Positions 8,956-17,390 are shown, numbered from the stretch's first letter. The stretch is 64,000 nucleotides of DNA from Lachnospiraceae bacterium (GCA_021201665.1 JAJQEO010000114.1:5334-69333); one strand, 5' to 3'. Notes: generated by a model not told the origin, from the sequence alone. A program made the numbers and translations.

Positions 8956-10374
8956 ATGCTTGTAGAGACAAAAGCAAGAGTAGGCGTATTTTCAATTGCA
9001 CTGGGCGCGTATCTGCCGCAGTTCCCGCAGCTGGTGCCGGAGTTTGAGGCACAGTTCGAGGCATTCAAAAAGACTCTGCCGGATACGGTAGAGATCATCG
9101 ACGGAGGCATGGTGACCACCAAGGAGCAGTCCCAGGCGGCGGGAGAAAAGTTCCGCGCGGCAGATGTAGATCTGGTATTTCTGCAGCTGCTGACCTACGC
9201 GACCTCCTACAATATGCTCCCGGCAGTCCGCGATCTGGATGTGCCGGTCGTACTGGTAAATGTACAGAAGCTCAAAGCTCTGGATTATCAGCACACGGAC
9301 ATCGCTTCCTGGCTGGGCGAAGGCTATGCCTGCGGCGCGGTCGGTGAGATGGTGGCAGACCTGGAGCGCTTTGGCAAGAGACATGCGGTAATTACCGGTG
9401 TGGTAGAGGGCGGAGACGCTGGTGTGCAGGCGGAGATCGAAGACTGGTGCAAGGCAGCCCAGACCCGCCGCCGTTTCCGCGATACCAATATCGCGCAGAT
9501 CGGCAGACCGTATCCGGGCATGATGGATCTCTATATCGACGAGACCAACCTGTACAGAAGAATGAATCTGTATACCAAGCAGTTTGACTGGGAAAAAATG
9601 TGGATCATCGCGGACAATGTGACCGACGAGGACGCGATCCGCGCGAAGGCACAGGATATCCTGGATACCTTTGATATCGAAGGCGGCGGCACCATCGAGA
9701 AGGTATGGGATATGGCAAAATATGTCGTTGCGTTTGAGAAGTGGGTTGAGGATGAAAGGCTCGGCCTGATCGCTTCTCATTACGACGGACTGGCACAGGG
9801 AAAAGCAGGTGTCCTTGACAGTATGCTGATCCCGGCATTCTCCATGCTGATCAAGCAGGGCGTGGCCTGCGCGGTAGAAGGCGACATGAAGGTCGCGATG
9901 GCCATGAGCATCCTGAAGACCATCTCCGGTACCGGCCAGCTCGCTGAGATGTATTCCATCGACTTCAATGATGACATCGCGATCATCGGCCACAGCGGCT
10001 CCGGCGACGCGGACATCTCCGACAAGAAGCCGACCATGAAGATCGTAGAAGTCTTCCACGGCAAGACCGGCGGCGGCTACCTGACCCAGTTCTATCCGTA
10101 CTTAGGACCGGTGACCTACCTTGCGATCACGCAGGACGGCGATGGACATTTCAAATTCGTCGTGGCAGAGGGCGTAAACGAAGAGGGCGAGATCCTTTCC
10201 TTCGGCGACACCAATATGCGTACCCGCTTCACCTGCGGCGCGAGAGAGTTTGTCAACCGCTGGAGCGAGTGCGGCCCGACCCATCACTTCGCGGCAGCGA
10301 CCGGCAGACACATCGACACCATCCTCAAGGTTGCGAAGATCTTCAATGTGCCGGTGGATATAGTTACCAGATAA
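8956..10374 (+). CDS. L-arabinose/L-fucose isomerase-family sugar isomerase, probably acting on L-rhamnose
   Basis: Predicted metal-dependent aldose-ketose isomerase of 472 residues. The fold is the AraA/FucI family, not the TIM-barrel RhaA family. The recognisable AraA pattern is in the C-terminal half: AVEGDMKVAM (metal-ligand Glu region), IIGHSGSGD, FHGKTGGGY, and the terminal GPTHHFAAATG with metal-binding His, close to AraA's GGAHHT. It lies between rhaB and rhaD where rhaA is normally found, and no rhaA is seen in the window. It is therefore inferred to make L-rhamnulose. A role on L-fucose or L-arabinose is possible, but no araB/araD or fucK/fucA accompanies it. AAGGAGAGG precedes the start. 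Confidence 0.85.
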   Translation: MLVETKARVGVFSIALGAYLPQFPQLVPEFEAQFEAFKKTLPDTVEIIDGGMVTTKEQSQAAGEKFRAADVDLVFLQLLTYATSYNMLPAVRDLDVPVVLVNVQKLKALDYQHTDIASWLGEGYACGAVGEMVADLERFGKRHAVITGVVEGGDAGVQAEIEDWCKAAQTRRRFRDTNIAQIGRPYPGMMDLYIDETNLYRRMNLYTKQFDWEKMWIIADNVTDEDAIRAKAQDILDTFDIEGGGTIEKVWDMAKYVVAFEKWVEDERLGLIASHYDGLAQGKAGVLDSMLIPAFSMLIKQGVACAVEGDMKVAMAMSILKTISGTGQLAEMYSIDFNDDIAIIGHSGSGDADISDKKPTMKIVEVFHGKTGGGYLTQFYPYLGPVTYLAITQDGDGHFKFVVAEGVNEEGEILSFGDTNMRTRFTCGAREFVNRWSECGPTHHFAAATGRHIDTILKVAKIFNVPVDIVTR

Positions 10375-10456
10375 CGAATAGTACTGTATAAAACTGCGCT
10401 GTTTATGCGCCTGAAAGTTCATAATACTTTACGAAGTACGTTTTTTGCATCAATAT

Positions 10457-10494
10457 GGATAGGGGAACGAAGAGAATTCCCCTATCCGTTTTTT
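10457..10494 (+). terminator. Rho-independent terminator with GGATAGGGGAA stem
   Basis: A perfect 11-bp stem (10457-10467 with 10477-10487), a 9-nt loop and a run of six T (10489-10494). It ends the rhaB-isomerase transcript just before the convergent abi gene. The stem is the core of the dispersed palindrome family seen at 22615 and 59928. Confidence 0.88.
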
Positions 10495-11434
10495 AAGGAA
10501 TGCGATATCTGGTGATTTCTTTCCAGTTTGGTGGAAATCCCATCTGTTTTAATAAATCCGCTTCACTTATGTGTATGACGGATTTCGTTAAGCCCGTAAT
10601 TAATTTGTTCAGGCTTCGCTTAAAACGGCAAAAATCTTTCCCAGGGAGAAGATAGCGAAAAGCGATGACAGCGGCAAATAAATCTTTCTTCCCATAAATA
10701 TATTGTTCTGCGTCCATAGGAATGTGCATTTTTTGGTGTATAGGAAGATCGGCAATGGCATCTATCGTTTTATACGTAAATAACCTTTCACCATGCGCAC
10801 ATACATTCCTGAATTTCGTGAGACATGATAAAAACTGCCCCATCTGTTTTGGATTGACGGTTTTTACTGATTTACAGATTTTTGATTGCAAGGTCTGCGG
10901 GAATACCTGATACATTTTGGAAAGATTCCCAAAAGTAAGGACATTAACCAAAACCCAAAGCGGAATATTTCCATAGGTATCTCTGTAATGATTTATGTAT
11001 GCATAATCGGTCGTAGTCGTAGCACGCTGTAAGGTTGCTATCAGACGGATAATAGCCTTTCGGTTCTTTTTACAATAATTGAAATTGTTTACATCCAGAT
11101 AGGCTGTCTGCGATTCCCCGTATTTTTCAGAAAAATAATAGGACATTAGTGAACGCAGATGTCGTTCAATCTGAAGCAGATATTTAAAAAACAATTCTCT
11201 TAAATCTGCATCAAACTCATAAAGGGCAACGATTTCTTCAAAGGTTGTCCCTGATTTGTATGTTTTTGTAAAAGGAATACGAAACAAATGCTTATATCCA
11301 CCAATCAATGGGAAATAACCAATCCGCTCTAGAATGTCTTTCGCAAAATCCGTGTTCTGTATGATGATTTGCTTTTCTGATGTCAATATGTATAGTTGTT
11401 GTTCGTAATCCGAGAAGGTTTTTACTTTTGTCAT
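10493..11434 (-). CDS. Abi_2 family abortive-infection protein (AbiD/AbiF-like)
   Basis: Predicted phage-defence or toxin protein of 313 residues. The N-terminal Abi_2 core is visible (IGYFPLIGGYKHLFR, residues 38-52, and LRELFFKYLLQIERHLRS, 78-95). RNVCAH at 209-214 fits the HEPN ribonuclease motif R-x4-H. The ATG at 11434 is chosen because TCAGGAGAAC stands just upstream. A longer frame to 11500 would run through a terminator hairpin. The gene is inverted within the rhamnose operon and has its own strong promoter and a small structured RNA directly upstream. That arrangement matches AbiF loci in which an upstream RNA has been reported to act as antitoxin. RNA cleavage activity is inferred. 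Confidence 0.85.
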   Translation of the reverse strand: MTKVKTFSDYEQQLYILTSEKQIIIQNTDFAKDILERIGYFPLIGGYKHLFRIPFTKTYKSGTTFEEIVALYEFDADLRELFFKYLLQIERHLRSLMSYYFSEKYGESQTAYLDVNNFNYCKKNRKAIIRLIATLQRATTTTDYAYINHYRDTYGNIPLWVLVNVLTFGNLSKMYQVFPQTLQSKICKSVKTVNPKQMGQFLSCLTKFRNVCAHGERLFTYKTIDAIADLPIHQKMHIPMDAEQYIYGKKDLFAAVIAFRYLLPGKDFCRFKRSLNKLITGLTKSVIHISEADLLKQMGFPPNWKEITRYRIP

Positions 11435-11450
11435 TGTGTTCTCCTGATAT

Positions 11451-11520
11451 GAAAAAGAGGGAGAGACCCGAAGGCTCTCCCCCGGCCGCGGGCTTCGCAA
11501 GTTTCCGCAACACGATCACT
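11451..11520 (-). ncRNA. Candidate AbiF-associated small RNA with terminator
   Basis: Transcript predicted from a promoter at 11555-11527. Its first hairpin pairs GTTGCGG (11511-11505) with CCGCGGC (11491-11485), with two G-U pairs; the 13-nt loop holds a mini-stem CTT/AAG. The second hairpin is a terminator: GGGAGAGCC..., 11481-11459, UUCG-like loop, followed by TCTTTTT. The RNA would be about 70 nt and ends 17 nt before the abi start codon, so the toxin would be made by read-through. An RNA motif upstream of Abi_2 genes is known from comparative RNA surveys as I recall; identity with that motif was not tested. Confidence 0.65.
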
Positions 11521-11526
11521 GAACCT

Positions 11527-11555
11527 ACTATAGCAGACTATGAACGGCATGTCAA
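11527..11555 (-). promoter_or_regulatory. Consensus sigma-A promoter for the small RNA/abi unit
   Basis: TTGACA (11555-11550) and TATAGT (11532-11527) lie on the minus strand with exactly 17 bp between them. The predicted start near 11520 lies directly before the first hairpin of the small RNA. Confidence 0.8.
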
Positions 11556-11730
11556 CAGGATAGTTGAAATTATTACACCAGTGCTGTTGCTTAATTGCCG
11601 CTTTTGTCTACTACGCAGTTCATGGTTTAGTATATGCACGGAAAGATAAAAGATTCCGTTTTGTCATATCTGTATATTTTCTTAAGAAAGAACTCCTGAA
11701 AAACTGTTAAAAATAGAAAACAGAATTTTC

Positions 11731-11759
11731 TTTACAAACCACATAAAACAATATATAAT
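11731..11759 (+). promoter_or_regulatory. Promoter of rhaD
   Basis: TTTACA (11731-11736), 17-bp spacer, TATAAT (11754-11759). The start near 11766 would give a leader of about 250 nt made almost wholly of A and C. This shows that rhaD has its own promoter behind the inverted defence gene. Confidence 0.7.
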
Positions 11760-11767
11760 AAACACGC

Positions 11768-11960
11768 AAAACAACATAAAACAACATTAACAAGGAACAA
11801 AAACAACACAAAACAAAAATCAAAGGGATAAAAAGCAAGGAAAAAAACAAAAGCAAAGCAAGAAGGTAAAACAAAAAAGTAAAGCAACAAAGTAAAACAA
11901 AAAAGTAAAACAAAAAAGTAAAACAAAAAGGTAAAACAAAAAAGTAAAACAAAAAGGTAA
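11768..11960. repeat. A/C-rich rhaD leader with two kinds of direct repeats
   Basis: Right after the -10 box, ACAACATAAA/ACAACATTAA occurs twice in a 10-bp register (11771-11790). Further on, a 13-bp unit GTAAAACAAAAAA is repeated about seven times (starts 11866, 11879, 11892, 11905, 11918, 11931, 11944). AAAACAACATAAA recurs at 50095 before the microcompartment genes. The repeats could be operators or an unstructured leader. A short CGGCTCCG/CGGAGCCG hairpin (11968-11986) precedes the rhaD ribosome binding site. Confidence 0.75.
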
Positions 11961-12014
11961 AAAAAGTCGGCTCCGAACCGGAGCCGGGCCTAATCGGGAA
12001 AGAGAGGAAAAGAC

Positions 12015-12845
12015 ATGAAAATTTTGGAAACGAGATTTATGCAGGGCTTTATCAAGATGGCGGATGATGGATTTCATCAGGGCTGGCATGAGAGAAACGG
12101 CGGCAACCTTAGCTACCGCCTGAAGCCGGACGAGGTGGAGATGATCCGTCCGCGTCTGAACACACCGGGAGAGTGGGAGCCGATCGGCACGGAGGTGCCG
12201 GGACTGGCGGGTGAGTTTTTCCTGGTGACCGGCAGCGGCAAATATTTCCGTAACATTATCGTTGATCCGGAGGTCTGCCTGGCCATCATTGAGCTGGACG
12301 ACGCGGGCGTGAATTACCGCATCCGCTGGGGACTCGTAGAGGGCGGACGGCCGACGAGCGAGCTGCCGACCCACCTGATGAACCATGAGGTAAAGAAAAA
12401 GCTGACGAACGACAGGCATCGTGTGATTTACCATGCGCATACGACGAATATTATCGCACTGACCTTTGTGCTGCCGCTTTCGGACAAGGTCTTCACCAGA
12501 GAGCTTTGGGAGACTGCGACGGAATGTCCGGTGGTATTCCCGGACGGCGTCGGCGTGGTCGGCTGGATGGTGCCGGGCGGGCGCGAGATCGCGCTGAAGA
12601 CCGCAGAACTGATGGAAAAATATGACGTTGTGATCTGGGCGCACCATGGGATGTTCTGCTCCGGCGAGGATTTTGACCTGACCTTCGGGCTGCTGCATAC
12701 GGTTGAGAAGTCGGCGGAAATCCTGGTCAAGATCCTTTCCATGAATCCGCGGAAGCTGCAGACCATCACGCCGGATAATTTCCGGGATCTCGCGAAGGGC
12801 TTCAACGTCACGCTGCCGGAGGAATTCCTGTACGAGAAGCCTTGA
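12015..12845 (+). CDS. rhaD: L-rhamnulose-1-phosphate aldolase RhaD (class II aldolase)
   Basis: Cleaves L-rhamnulose 1-phosphate to dihydroxyacetone phosphate and L-lactaldehyde. The protein has 276 residues, normal for RhaD. The class II aldolase zinc histidines are in VIYHAHTTN (about residues 137-145) and VIWAHHGMF (about 210-218). The phosphate-binding segment is WHERNGGNLSYR near the N-terminus, with LVTGSGKYF following. GAGAGGAAAAG precedes the ATG. Lactaldehyde can be reduced to 1,2-propanediol, which links this gene to the microcompartment proteins at 50225-51664. Confidence 0.95.
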   Translation: MKILETRFMQGFIKMADDGFHQGWHERNGGNLSYRLKPDEVEMIRPRLNTPGEWEPIGTEVPGLAGEFFLVTGSGKYFRNIIVDPEVCLAIIELDDAGVNYRIRWGLVEGGRPTSELPTHLMNHEVKKKLTNDRHRVIYHAHTTNIIALTFVLPLSDKVFTRELWETATECPVVFPDGVGVVGWMVPGGREIALKTAELMEKYDVVIWAHHGMFCSGEDFDLTFGLLHTVEKSAEILVKILSMNPRKLQTITPDNFRDLAKGFNVTLPEEFLYEKP

Positions 12846-12943
12846 GGCGGAATGCTGCCTGAGAATGAATGTACCCTGCGTGAGCGAACCCTGAGTTCGT
12901 GCATCCTGCAGCTGCGCGGGGGAAAAGCTTTATACTGTGAAGT

Positions 12944-12987
12944 CAGAATATCGGAGGCACATTATAGAAACTGCCTCCGATATTCTG
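12944..12987. terminator. 16-bp perfect inverted repeat between convergent genes
   Basis: CAGAATATCGGAGGCA (12944-12959) pairs with its exact complement at 12972-12987 around a 12-nt loop. It covers the last codons and stop of the minus-strand kinase and lies 98 bp after rhaD. No T-run follows on either strand, so terminator function is likely but not certain. Confidence 0.55.
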
Positions 12988-15772
12988 TTGGAGTAATCTG
13001 GTATTTCTGATAAAAAATCCGTGAGAACTCGTCCGGACTCTGAAATCCGCAGATTTCCGCGATCTGATAGATGGTATAATCATGGTTTTCCAGCAGCTTT
13101 ACTGCCCGCTCCAGCCGCAGCTCATCAATAAAATCATGCAGGCTTCGCCCCGTGTGGGTTTTCAGATGCTCATTCAGCTGATCAGAGGTGAGCATAAAAT
13201 GTCCGGCGATTTCCCGGATATTTTTTTTGCTGAAATTGTCGCGCAGGTATTGCAGCATCAGACTGGTATCCTTGTCCACTCCGCTATAGCTGAATTGCTC
13301 TGAGTTTGCCAGATGGCTGAACAGGAGGAGAAAATAAGCTTCCAGCGCAAAGGACTGGTGAAACTGATTATCCGCGTATTCCTGGATAATGGAGGTCAGG
13401 ATGGTCTGAGGCTGCAGGCTGTGCCCGAGGGAGAAAAAGATAAAATTCTGCCCGGAGGTGCCGGTTTCGTTGATAAAATCGGAGATCAGATTTTTTTCTG
13501 ACATAAATGCATGCAGGGTGCGGTGGAAAAGCTCCGGTTTCAGACAGAAATTGATCAGCACCGCGCCCGGCTGCGTGCAGCGCAGCGCATGTACCGCGCT
13601 GCGGTTTAAAAATACCAGATCTCCGGCTGTCATATAGACATCATGGTTGTCAATCACATTGATCAGGGTGCCGCTGCACAGGTAATTTAATTCATAATAG
13701 CTGTGCGAGTGATTTGGGAAATCCTCTGTTACCGTGTGTGTCAGGATATAGAGGTTTTCATCGGCGGGGAGTTTTTCCGAAATCTGATGAAGACTCTGGA
13801 TTTTGTAAAGATTTTTAGTGATCTCCTGACTATAATCCAGAAGGGTTTCCGGTGAGACGGAATTTAAGCCTGTGCCGGAGACGGATTCCGGCATCGCAAT
13901 CGCGACCAGAGGCCTGGCTGCCGGGATGCTGGCGCCGGATATTCCGCCGGCCGTGTAGGGAGTATGGTATTCTTTTTGCGCTGGAATGCGGATCTGCACA
14001 TCGGTGCCCTTTCCTATGGTACTAAAGTAGCTGAGTCCATAGCTTTCTCCGTAGAGGATCTGGAGACGGCGGTGTGTATTGTAGATGGCAATGTTTGTGC
14101 CGCCGGACGCACTCTGGCCGGTTCCGTACAGAATGTTTTTAAGTGCTTCCTGTGACATGCCCACCCCGTCGTCGGAAATCAGCAGAATGATGTCCTCCTC
14201 CTCCATCCATCCGGTGATCACGATGGTTCCTGATTTGGTGTCTTTTTCTAGAATCCCATGTAAAATAGCGTTTTCTACCACCGGCTGCAGTGTGAGCTTG
14301 GGGATCAGATAGTCCATCAGGTCGTCGGGGATATCTGTAATCAGAGAAAAGCTGTTGTGATAACGCATATTCTGAAGGCGGGCATAGATTGTGATATGCT
14401 CGACCTCGCTCGCGATCGTGGCAATGGTCTGCTTCCTGCTGAGCGTGAGCTTATAAAAGCGGGAAAGATCCTGTATCGCGCTACTCACCTCAGAAGTGCG
14501 TCCCTGCTGCGCCAGCCAGTTGATCATATCCATCGTATTGTAGAGAAAATGAGGATTGATCTGTGCCTGCAGGGAATTAAATTCCGAGATGCGCAGATCC
14601 TCGGCGGCCCTGGTCTGCTCGGTCAGAAGGTTGTTGATCTGCGAGGCCATATAGTTGTAGGTGTCAATCAGATTGCCGACCTCATCATGCGCGTCCGGAG
14701 GCTCCATAGGCTGCGGAGGCCCTTCCCGGACAGAATTCATCTGGCTGCTGACAGAGGAAATTCTTCTGGTAATCGAATGGGAGAGAAGGGCCGCGAACAG
14801 AATAGCAGCAAGAACTACCGCGAGGTAAAGCAGCGCAAATTGCCGGATAATGCGGTTACTCTGTGCGATCAGAGGATCAGAGGGCAGAATGGTCACCATA
14901 AACCAGCCGGATTCTGTGATGCTGTAAAAGCCGACATAGACGGTCTCGTCCAGAATTGTGCGCTCAATAAAGTTATTAGAGGACATAAACGCGCTTTCGA
15001 TCGTCTCATAGCTGAGCCAATAAAGACCGGAAAGCGAGGTATCTGAGGAAGCGACAATATTATCCCTTTCATTAATAATATAGGAAACACTGCCATCCAG
15101 AGACAGATTGTCAGAGAGAATTTCCAGAATACCGTTACAGGAATAGTAAACCGCGATGTAAGCTGTGCAGGCTTCTCCTTCGTAATTAAAGGTGGCCACG
15201 CTGATGTAAGCCATGTCGCCGTACTGTTCTTTTTCTTTTGTACCCAGGTAAAAGGAAGGACAGTGCAGAGAAGAAGCGTTTGTTCCCTTTAAAATACCAT
15301 ACCAGTATGTTCCCTGCGCCTGACTCATCGGAGCCAGGATGCCTTCGGTATATTCATCTGTAAACAGAGCGGAGTCTTTGTCAGGGAAATCCATGTAAAT
15401 GCGGATGGCAGAGATCAGGCCATCGGCCTTGATTTGCTCAATCTCTTCCTGAAAGTCTGCTGCCTGTTCCGACTGCGAGAGGCTGCTCACCGGTTCATTT
15501 ACCTGCTGCTGAAACAGCATCCGGTAAAACTCCAGATCGCTTAAGCTGTCGCTGACAGCCACAACCTCTTCGACCATTTCCTCGATCAGCGGGGCAGTAG
15601 TGGCGGATGCGTCCTGCTCCTGGCGGATGGTGTAGGAGACCACCATGCCGTACAGCCTGCTGTAAAAAAAGAGAAACACAAATACAGCCGGGATCGAGAC
15701 AGCCAGCAGAATAACGACCATAAGCTTGGTCTGAATATGTAAATTCAGATAGATCTGACGCAGTTTTTTCAT
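12962..15772 (-). CDS. YesM-type sensor histidine kinase fused to a cupin-AraC transcription factor
   Basis: Membrane sensor of 936 residues. TM1 is about residues 17-37, an extracellular sensor region spans 38-310, TM2 about 311-333, and a HAMP-like linker follows to about 385. The His_kinase (LytS/YesM) block has phosphoacceptor H408 in QAQINPHFLYN, the N-box at PVVENAILHG (498-506) and DDGVGM (534-539). After a linker the chain continues with a cupin-like AraC sensor (about 670-730) and a C-terminal AraC HTH pair (about 835-936, QIAEICGFQSPDEFSRIF in the second HTH). Normally kinase and AraC regulator are separate proteins. It is paired with a YesN regulator 37 bp upstream and probably controls sugar genes. 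Translation starts at ATG 15772 behind GGGAG. Confidence 0.88.
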   Translation of the reverse strand: MKKLRQIYLNLHIQTKLMVVILLAVSIPAVFVFLFFYSRLYGMVVSYTIRQEQDASATTAPLIEEMVEEVVAVSDSLSDLEFYRMLFQQQVNEPVSSLSQSEQAADFQEEIEQIKADGLISAIRIYMDFPDKDSALFTDEYTEGILAPMSQAQGTYWYGILKGTNASSLHCPSFYLGTKEKEQYGDMAYISVATFNYEGEACTAYIAVYYSCNGILEILSDNLSLDGSVSYIINERDNIVASSDTSLSGLYWLSYETIESAFMSSNNFIERTILDETVYVGFYSITESGWFMVTILPSDPLIAQSNRIIRQFALLYLAVVLAAILFAALLSHSITRRISSVSSQMNSVREGPPQPMEPPDAHDEVGNLIDTYNYMASQINNLLTEQTRAAEDLRISEFNSLQAQINPHFLYNTMDMINWLAQQGRTSEVSSAIQDLSRFYKLTLSRKQTIATIASEVEHITIYARLQNMRYHNSFSLITDIPDDLMDYLIPKLTLQPVVENAILHGILEKDTKSGTIVITGWMEEEDIILLISDDGVGMSQEALKNILYGTGQSASGGTNIAIYNTHRRLQILYGESYGLSYFSTIGKGTDVQIRIPAQKEYHTPYTAGGISGASIPAARPLVAIAMPESVSGTGLNSVSPETLLDYSQEITKNLYKIQSLHQISEKLPADENLYILTHTVTEDFPNHSHSYYELNYLCSGTLINVIDNHDVYMTAGDLVFLNRSAVHALRCTQPGAVLINFCLKPELFHRTLHAFMSEKNLISDFINETGTSGQNFIFFSLGHSLQPQTILTSIIQEYADNQFHQSFALEAYFLLLFSHLANSEQFSYSGVDKDTSLMLQYLRDNFSKKNIREIAGHFMLTSDQLNEHLKTHTGRSLHDFIDELRLERAVKLLENHDYTIYQIAEICGFQSPDEFSRIFYQKYQITPTEYRRQFL

Positions 15773-15842
15773 TGAGCCAATTACTCCCTGTATTCGGATG
15801 ACAATTTTTTCATCGAGTCATTTTCTCCCTGTATTCGGATGG
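15761..15842. repeat. 41-bp tandem duplication across the regulator/kinase junction
   Basis: Copies at 15761-15801 and 15802-15842 differ at about six positions. Each carries the end of the regulator frame (SEYRE), a GGGAG ribosome binding site and an ATGAAAAAA start. The upstream copy's ATG overlaps the regulator's stop and opens a ten-codon frame; the downstream copy starts the kinase. Confidence 0.85.
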
Positions 15843-17390
15843 GGACAGCCCGGTATATTTTTTAAAACTCTTGCCGAAATAGTTTCCGTCGCTGTAACCG
15901 ACCATGGAAGATATTTCGGAGATTTTGTACTGCGGATCCGCGAGAAGCTCTTTTGCGCGTTCCATGCGGTATTCTGTCAGGTACTGATTCAGGGTCTGCC
16001 CGGTCTCATTTTTGAAAAAAGTGCAGACATAGGACACAGACAGAAACACATGGGAACTGATGTCCTTGACAGAAAGCAGCTCATTTTTATAGTTTTTGCT
16101 GATATATTCTTTAATCTGGGCAATCGTCGCGTTTTCCGGAACAGCATTTTTCGCCTCGTCGAGCAGACGGTGCGTCCTGGAGACGAGCGCCTGATGCAGC
16201 TCTTCATAGGTGAAGGAATTTTCAATTTCATCCATGATGTTATCGGCCTGGACCGGTCTGTCTGCGTTCAGGTGCAGTCTGCGCCCGGTTTCTTCAAGCA
16301 CAAGAAAGAGCTTGTAGTACAAATCCCGTACCTGGTTGGGCATCAGCGAACGGCAGCCGTTATAACTCTGAAAAAGTTTTTTTAAAAAGAGGTCGCAGCC
16401 TGCCGCATCCAGAGAGGAGAGCGCGTTTGTAAAAGCCTGCTCGGTGGAAACGGAAGAGTCCGGCGGCTCCGGCACAGATGGCGTCTGCGTAAAAATATCT
16501 GCGGTCAGAAGCGTGCCTGCCGGAAAGAAAAAGCTGCTTTGCAGCAGGATCACGGCATCCGTGTAAGACTGGTATGCCCTGGAAATCCCCCTGCAGGTTT
16601 TGCCGGCCGCAATATAATAATGACCGTAGGAGGCATAGCAGCTGCCGATAAAATCACAGATGGCAGAAAGGAGCCGTGAGGAAGGTTTTTCCCTTCCTAT
16701 CAGGAAATAAACCATATGCTGCGGCTTTTTTTCCACAGAAAGACAGTCAGTCTGATAACCTTTCAGAAACTGCTCCAGGCGGTGGTAGATTTCATCGTAG
16801 GCAGTCCTTGAGTTTTCCGGTGCGCTTTGCAGCCGTACAATGATACAGGTAAAGAAGGACGCGGAGGACAGGCTCAGAGACAGCTCTTCCGTAAGCTTTT
16901 GCATATCGTCCTGGCTATTGTTCTGGCTGCCGGAGCCGGAAGGAACGGTAAGCAGAAGGGCAAGGCGCGAGGCTGACTGTATGGACTGCAGCTCTTCTCC
17001 CCGGCGCGAGTGCCGGTTCTGATTGTAGCGGCGGACCGCTTCAAGGACGGCTTCGCGAATATCAGCCGGATCCAGTGGCTTTTCCACGTAATTGACTGTC
17101 TTCAGCCGGATCGCGGCCTTGAGGTACTCCTTATCCGAATATCCGCTCATAAAAATAGAAACCGTGTCAGGCAGAAACTGCTCGATTTTCTCCAGCATGG
17201 TGATTCCGTTCATCCGCGGCATGCGCACGTCACAGAGAATAATTTCCGGGTGGTGAAGGCGGGCCATCTCCAGTCCGTTGACCCCGTCGTCCGCCTGGAT
17301 AATTTCATCAATTCCGAGACTCCTCCAGTCAATCGAGGAGACCACGCCGGTGCGTGTCAGCTCTTCATCATCTACGATCAGTAATTTCAT
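15810..17390 (-). CDS. YesN-type response regulator (receiver + AraC HTH)
   Basis: Cytoplasmic response regulator of 526 residues, partner of the downstream sensor kinase. The receiver domain (1-120) has the acidic pair VDDEE (6-10), the phosphorylated Asp in LCDVRMP (D54) and K in YVEKPLD. A long middle region has no clear motif. The C-terminal AraC HTH pair (about 425-526) ends in the typical KISEISSMVGYSDGNYFG and SPSEYR. The ATG at 17390 is chosen for AGAAAGGA upstream and because the receiver begins immediately; the open frame extends another 102 codons without protein-like character. It is divergent from the rhamnose importer, a likely target. Confidence 0.92.
   Translation of the reverse strand: MKLLIVDDEELTRTGVVSSIDWRSLGIDEIIQADDGVNGLEMARLHHPEIILCDVRMPRMNGITMLEKIEQFLPDTVSIFMSGYSDKEYLKAAIRLKTVNYVEKPLDPADIREAVLEAVRRYNQNRHSRRGEELQSIQSASRLALLLTVPSGSGSQNNSQDDMQKLTEELSLSLSSASFFTCIIVRLQSAPENSRTAYDEIYHRLEQFLKGYQTDCLSVEKKPQHMVYFLIGREKPSSRLLSAICDFIGSCYASYGHYYIAAGKTCRGISRAYQSYTDAVILLQSSFFFPAGTLLTADIFTQTPSVPEPPDSSVSTEQAFTNALSSLDAAGCDLFLKKLFQSYNGCRSLMPNQVRDLYYKLFLVLEETGRRLHLNADRPVQADNIMDEIENSFTYEELHQALVSRTHRLLDEAKNAVPENATIAQIKEYISKNYKNELLSVKDISSHVFLSVSYVCTFFKNETGQTLNQYLTEYRMERAKELLADPQYKISEISSMVGYSDGNYFGKSFKKYTGLSPSEYREKMTR

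Noticed and set aside
11435-11520. Type III (ToxIN/AbiQ-like) RNA antitoxin
   Set aside because: The RNA has no tandem repeats and the protein is Abi_2/HEPN type rather than ToxN-like.
11707-11952. Minus-strand frames rich in Phe/Leu/Cys over the rhaD leader
   Set aside because: They are translations of the A/C-rich repeats; a repeated FYFFVLLFCF-type pattern with no start signal is an artefact.
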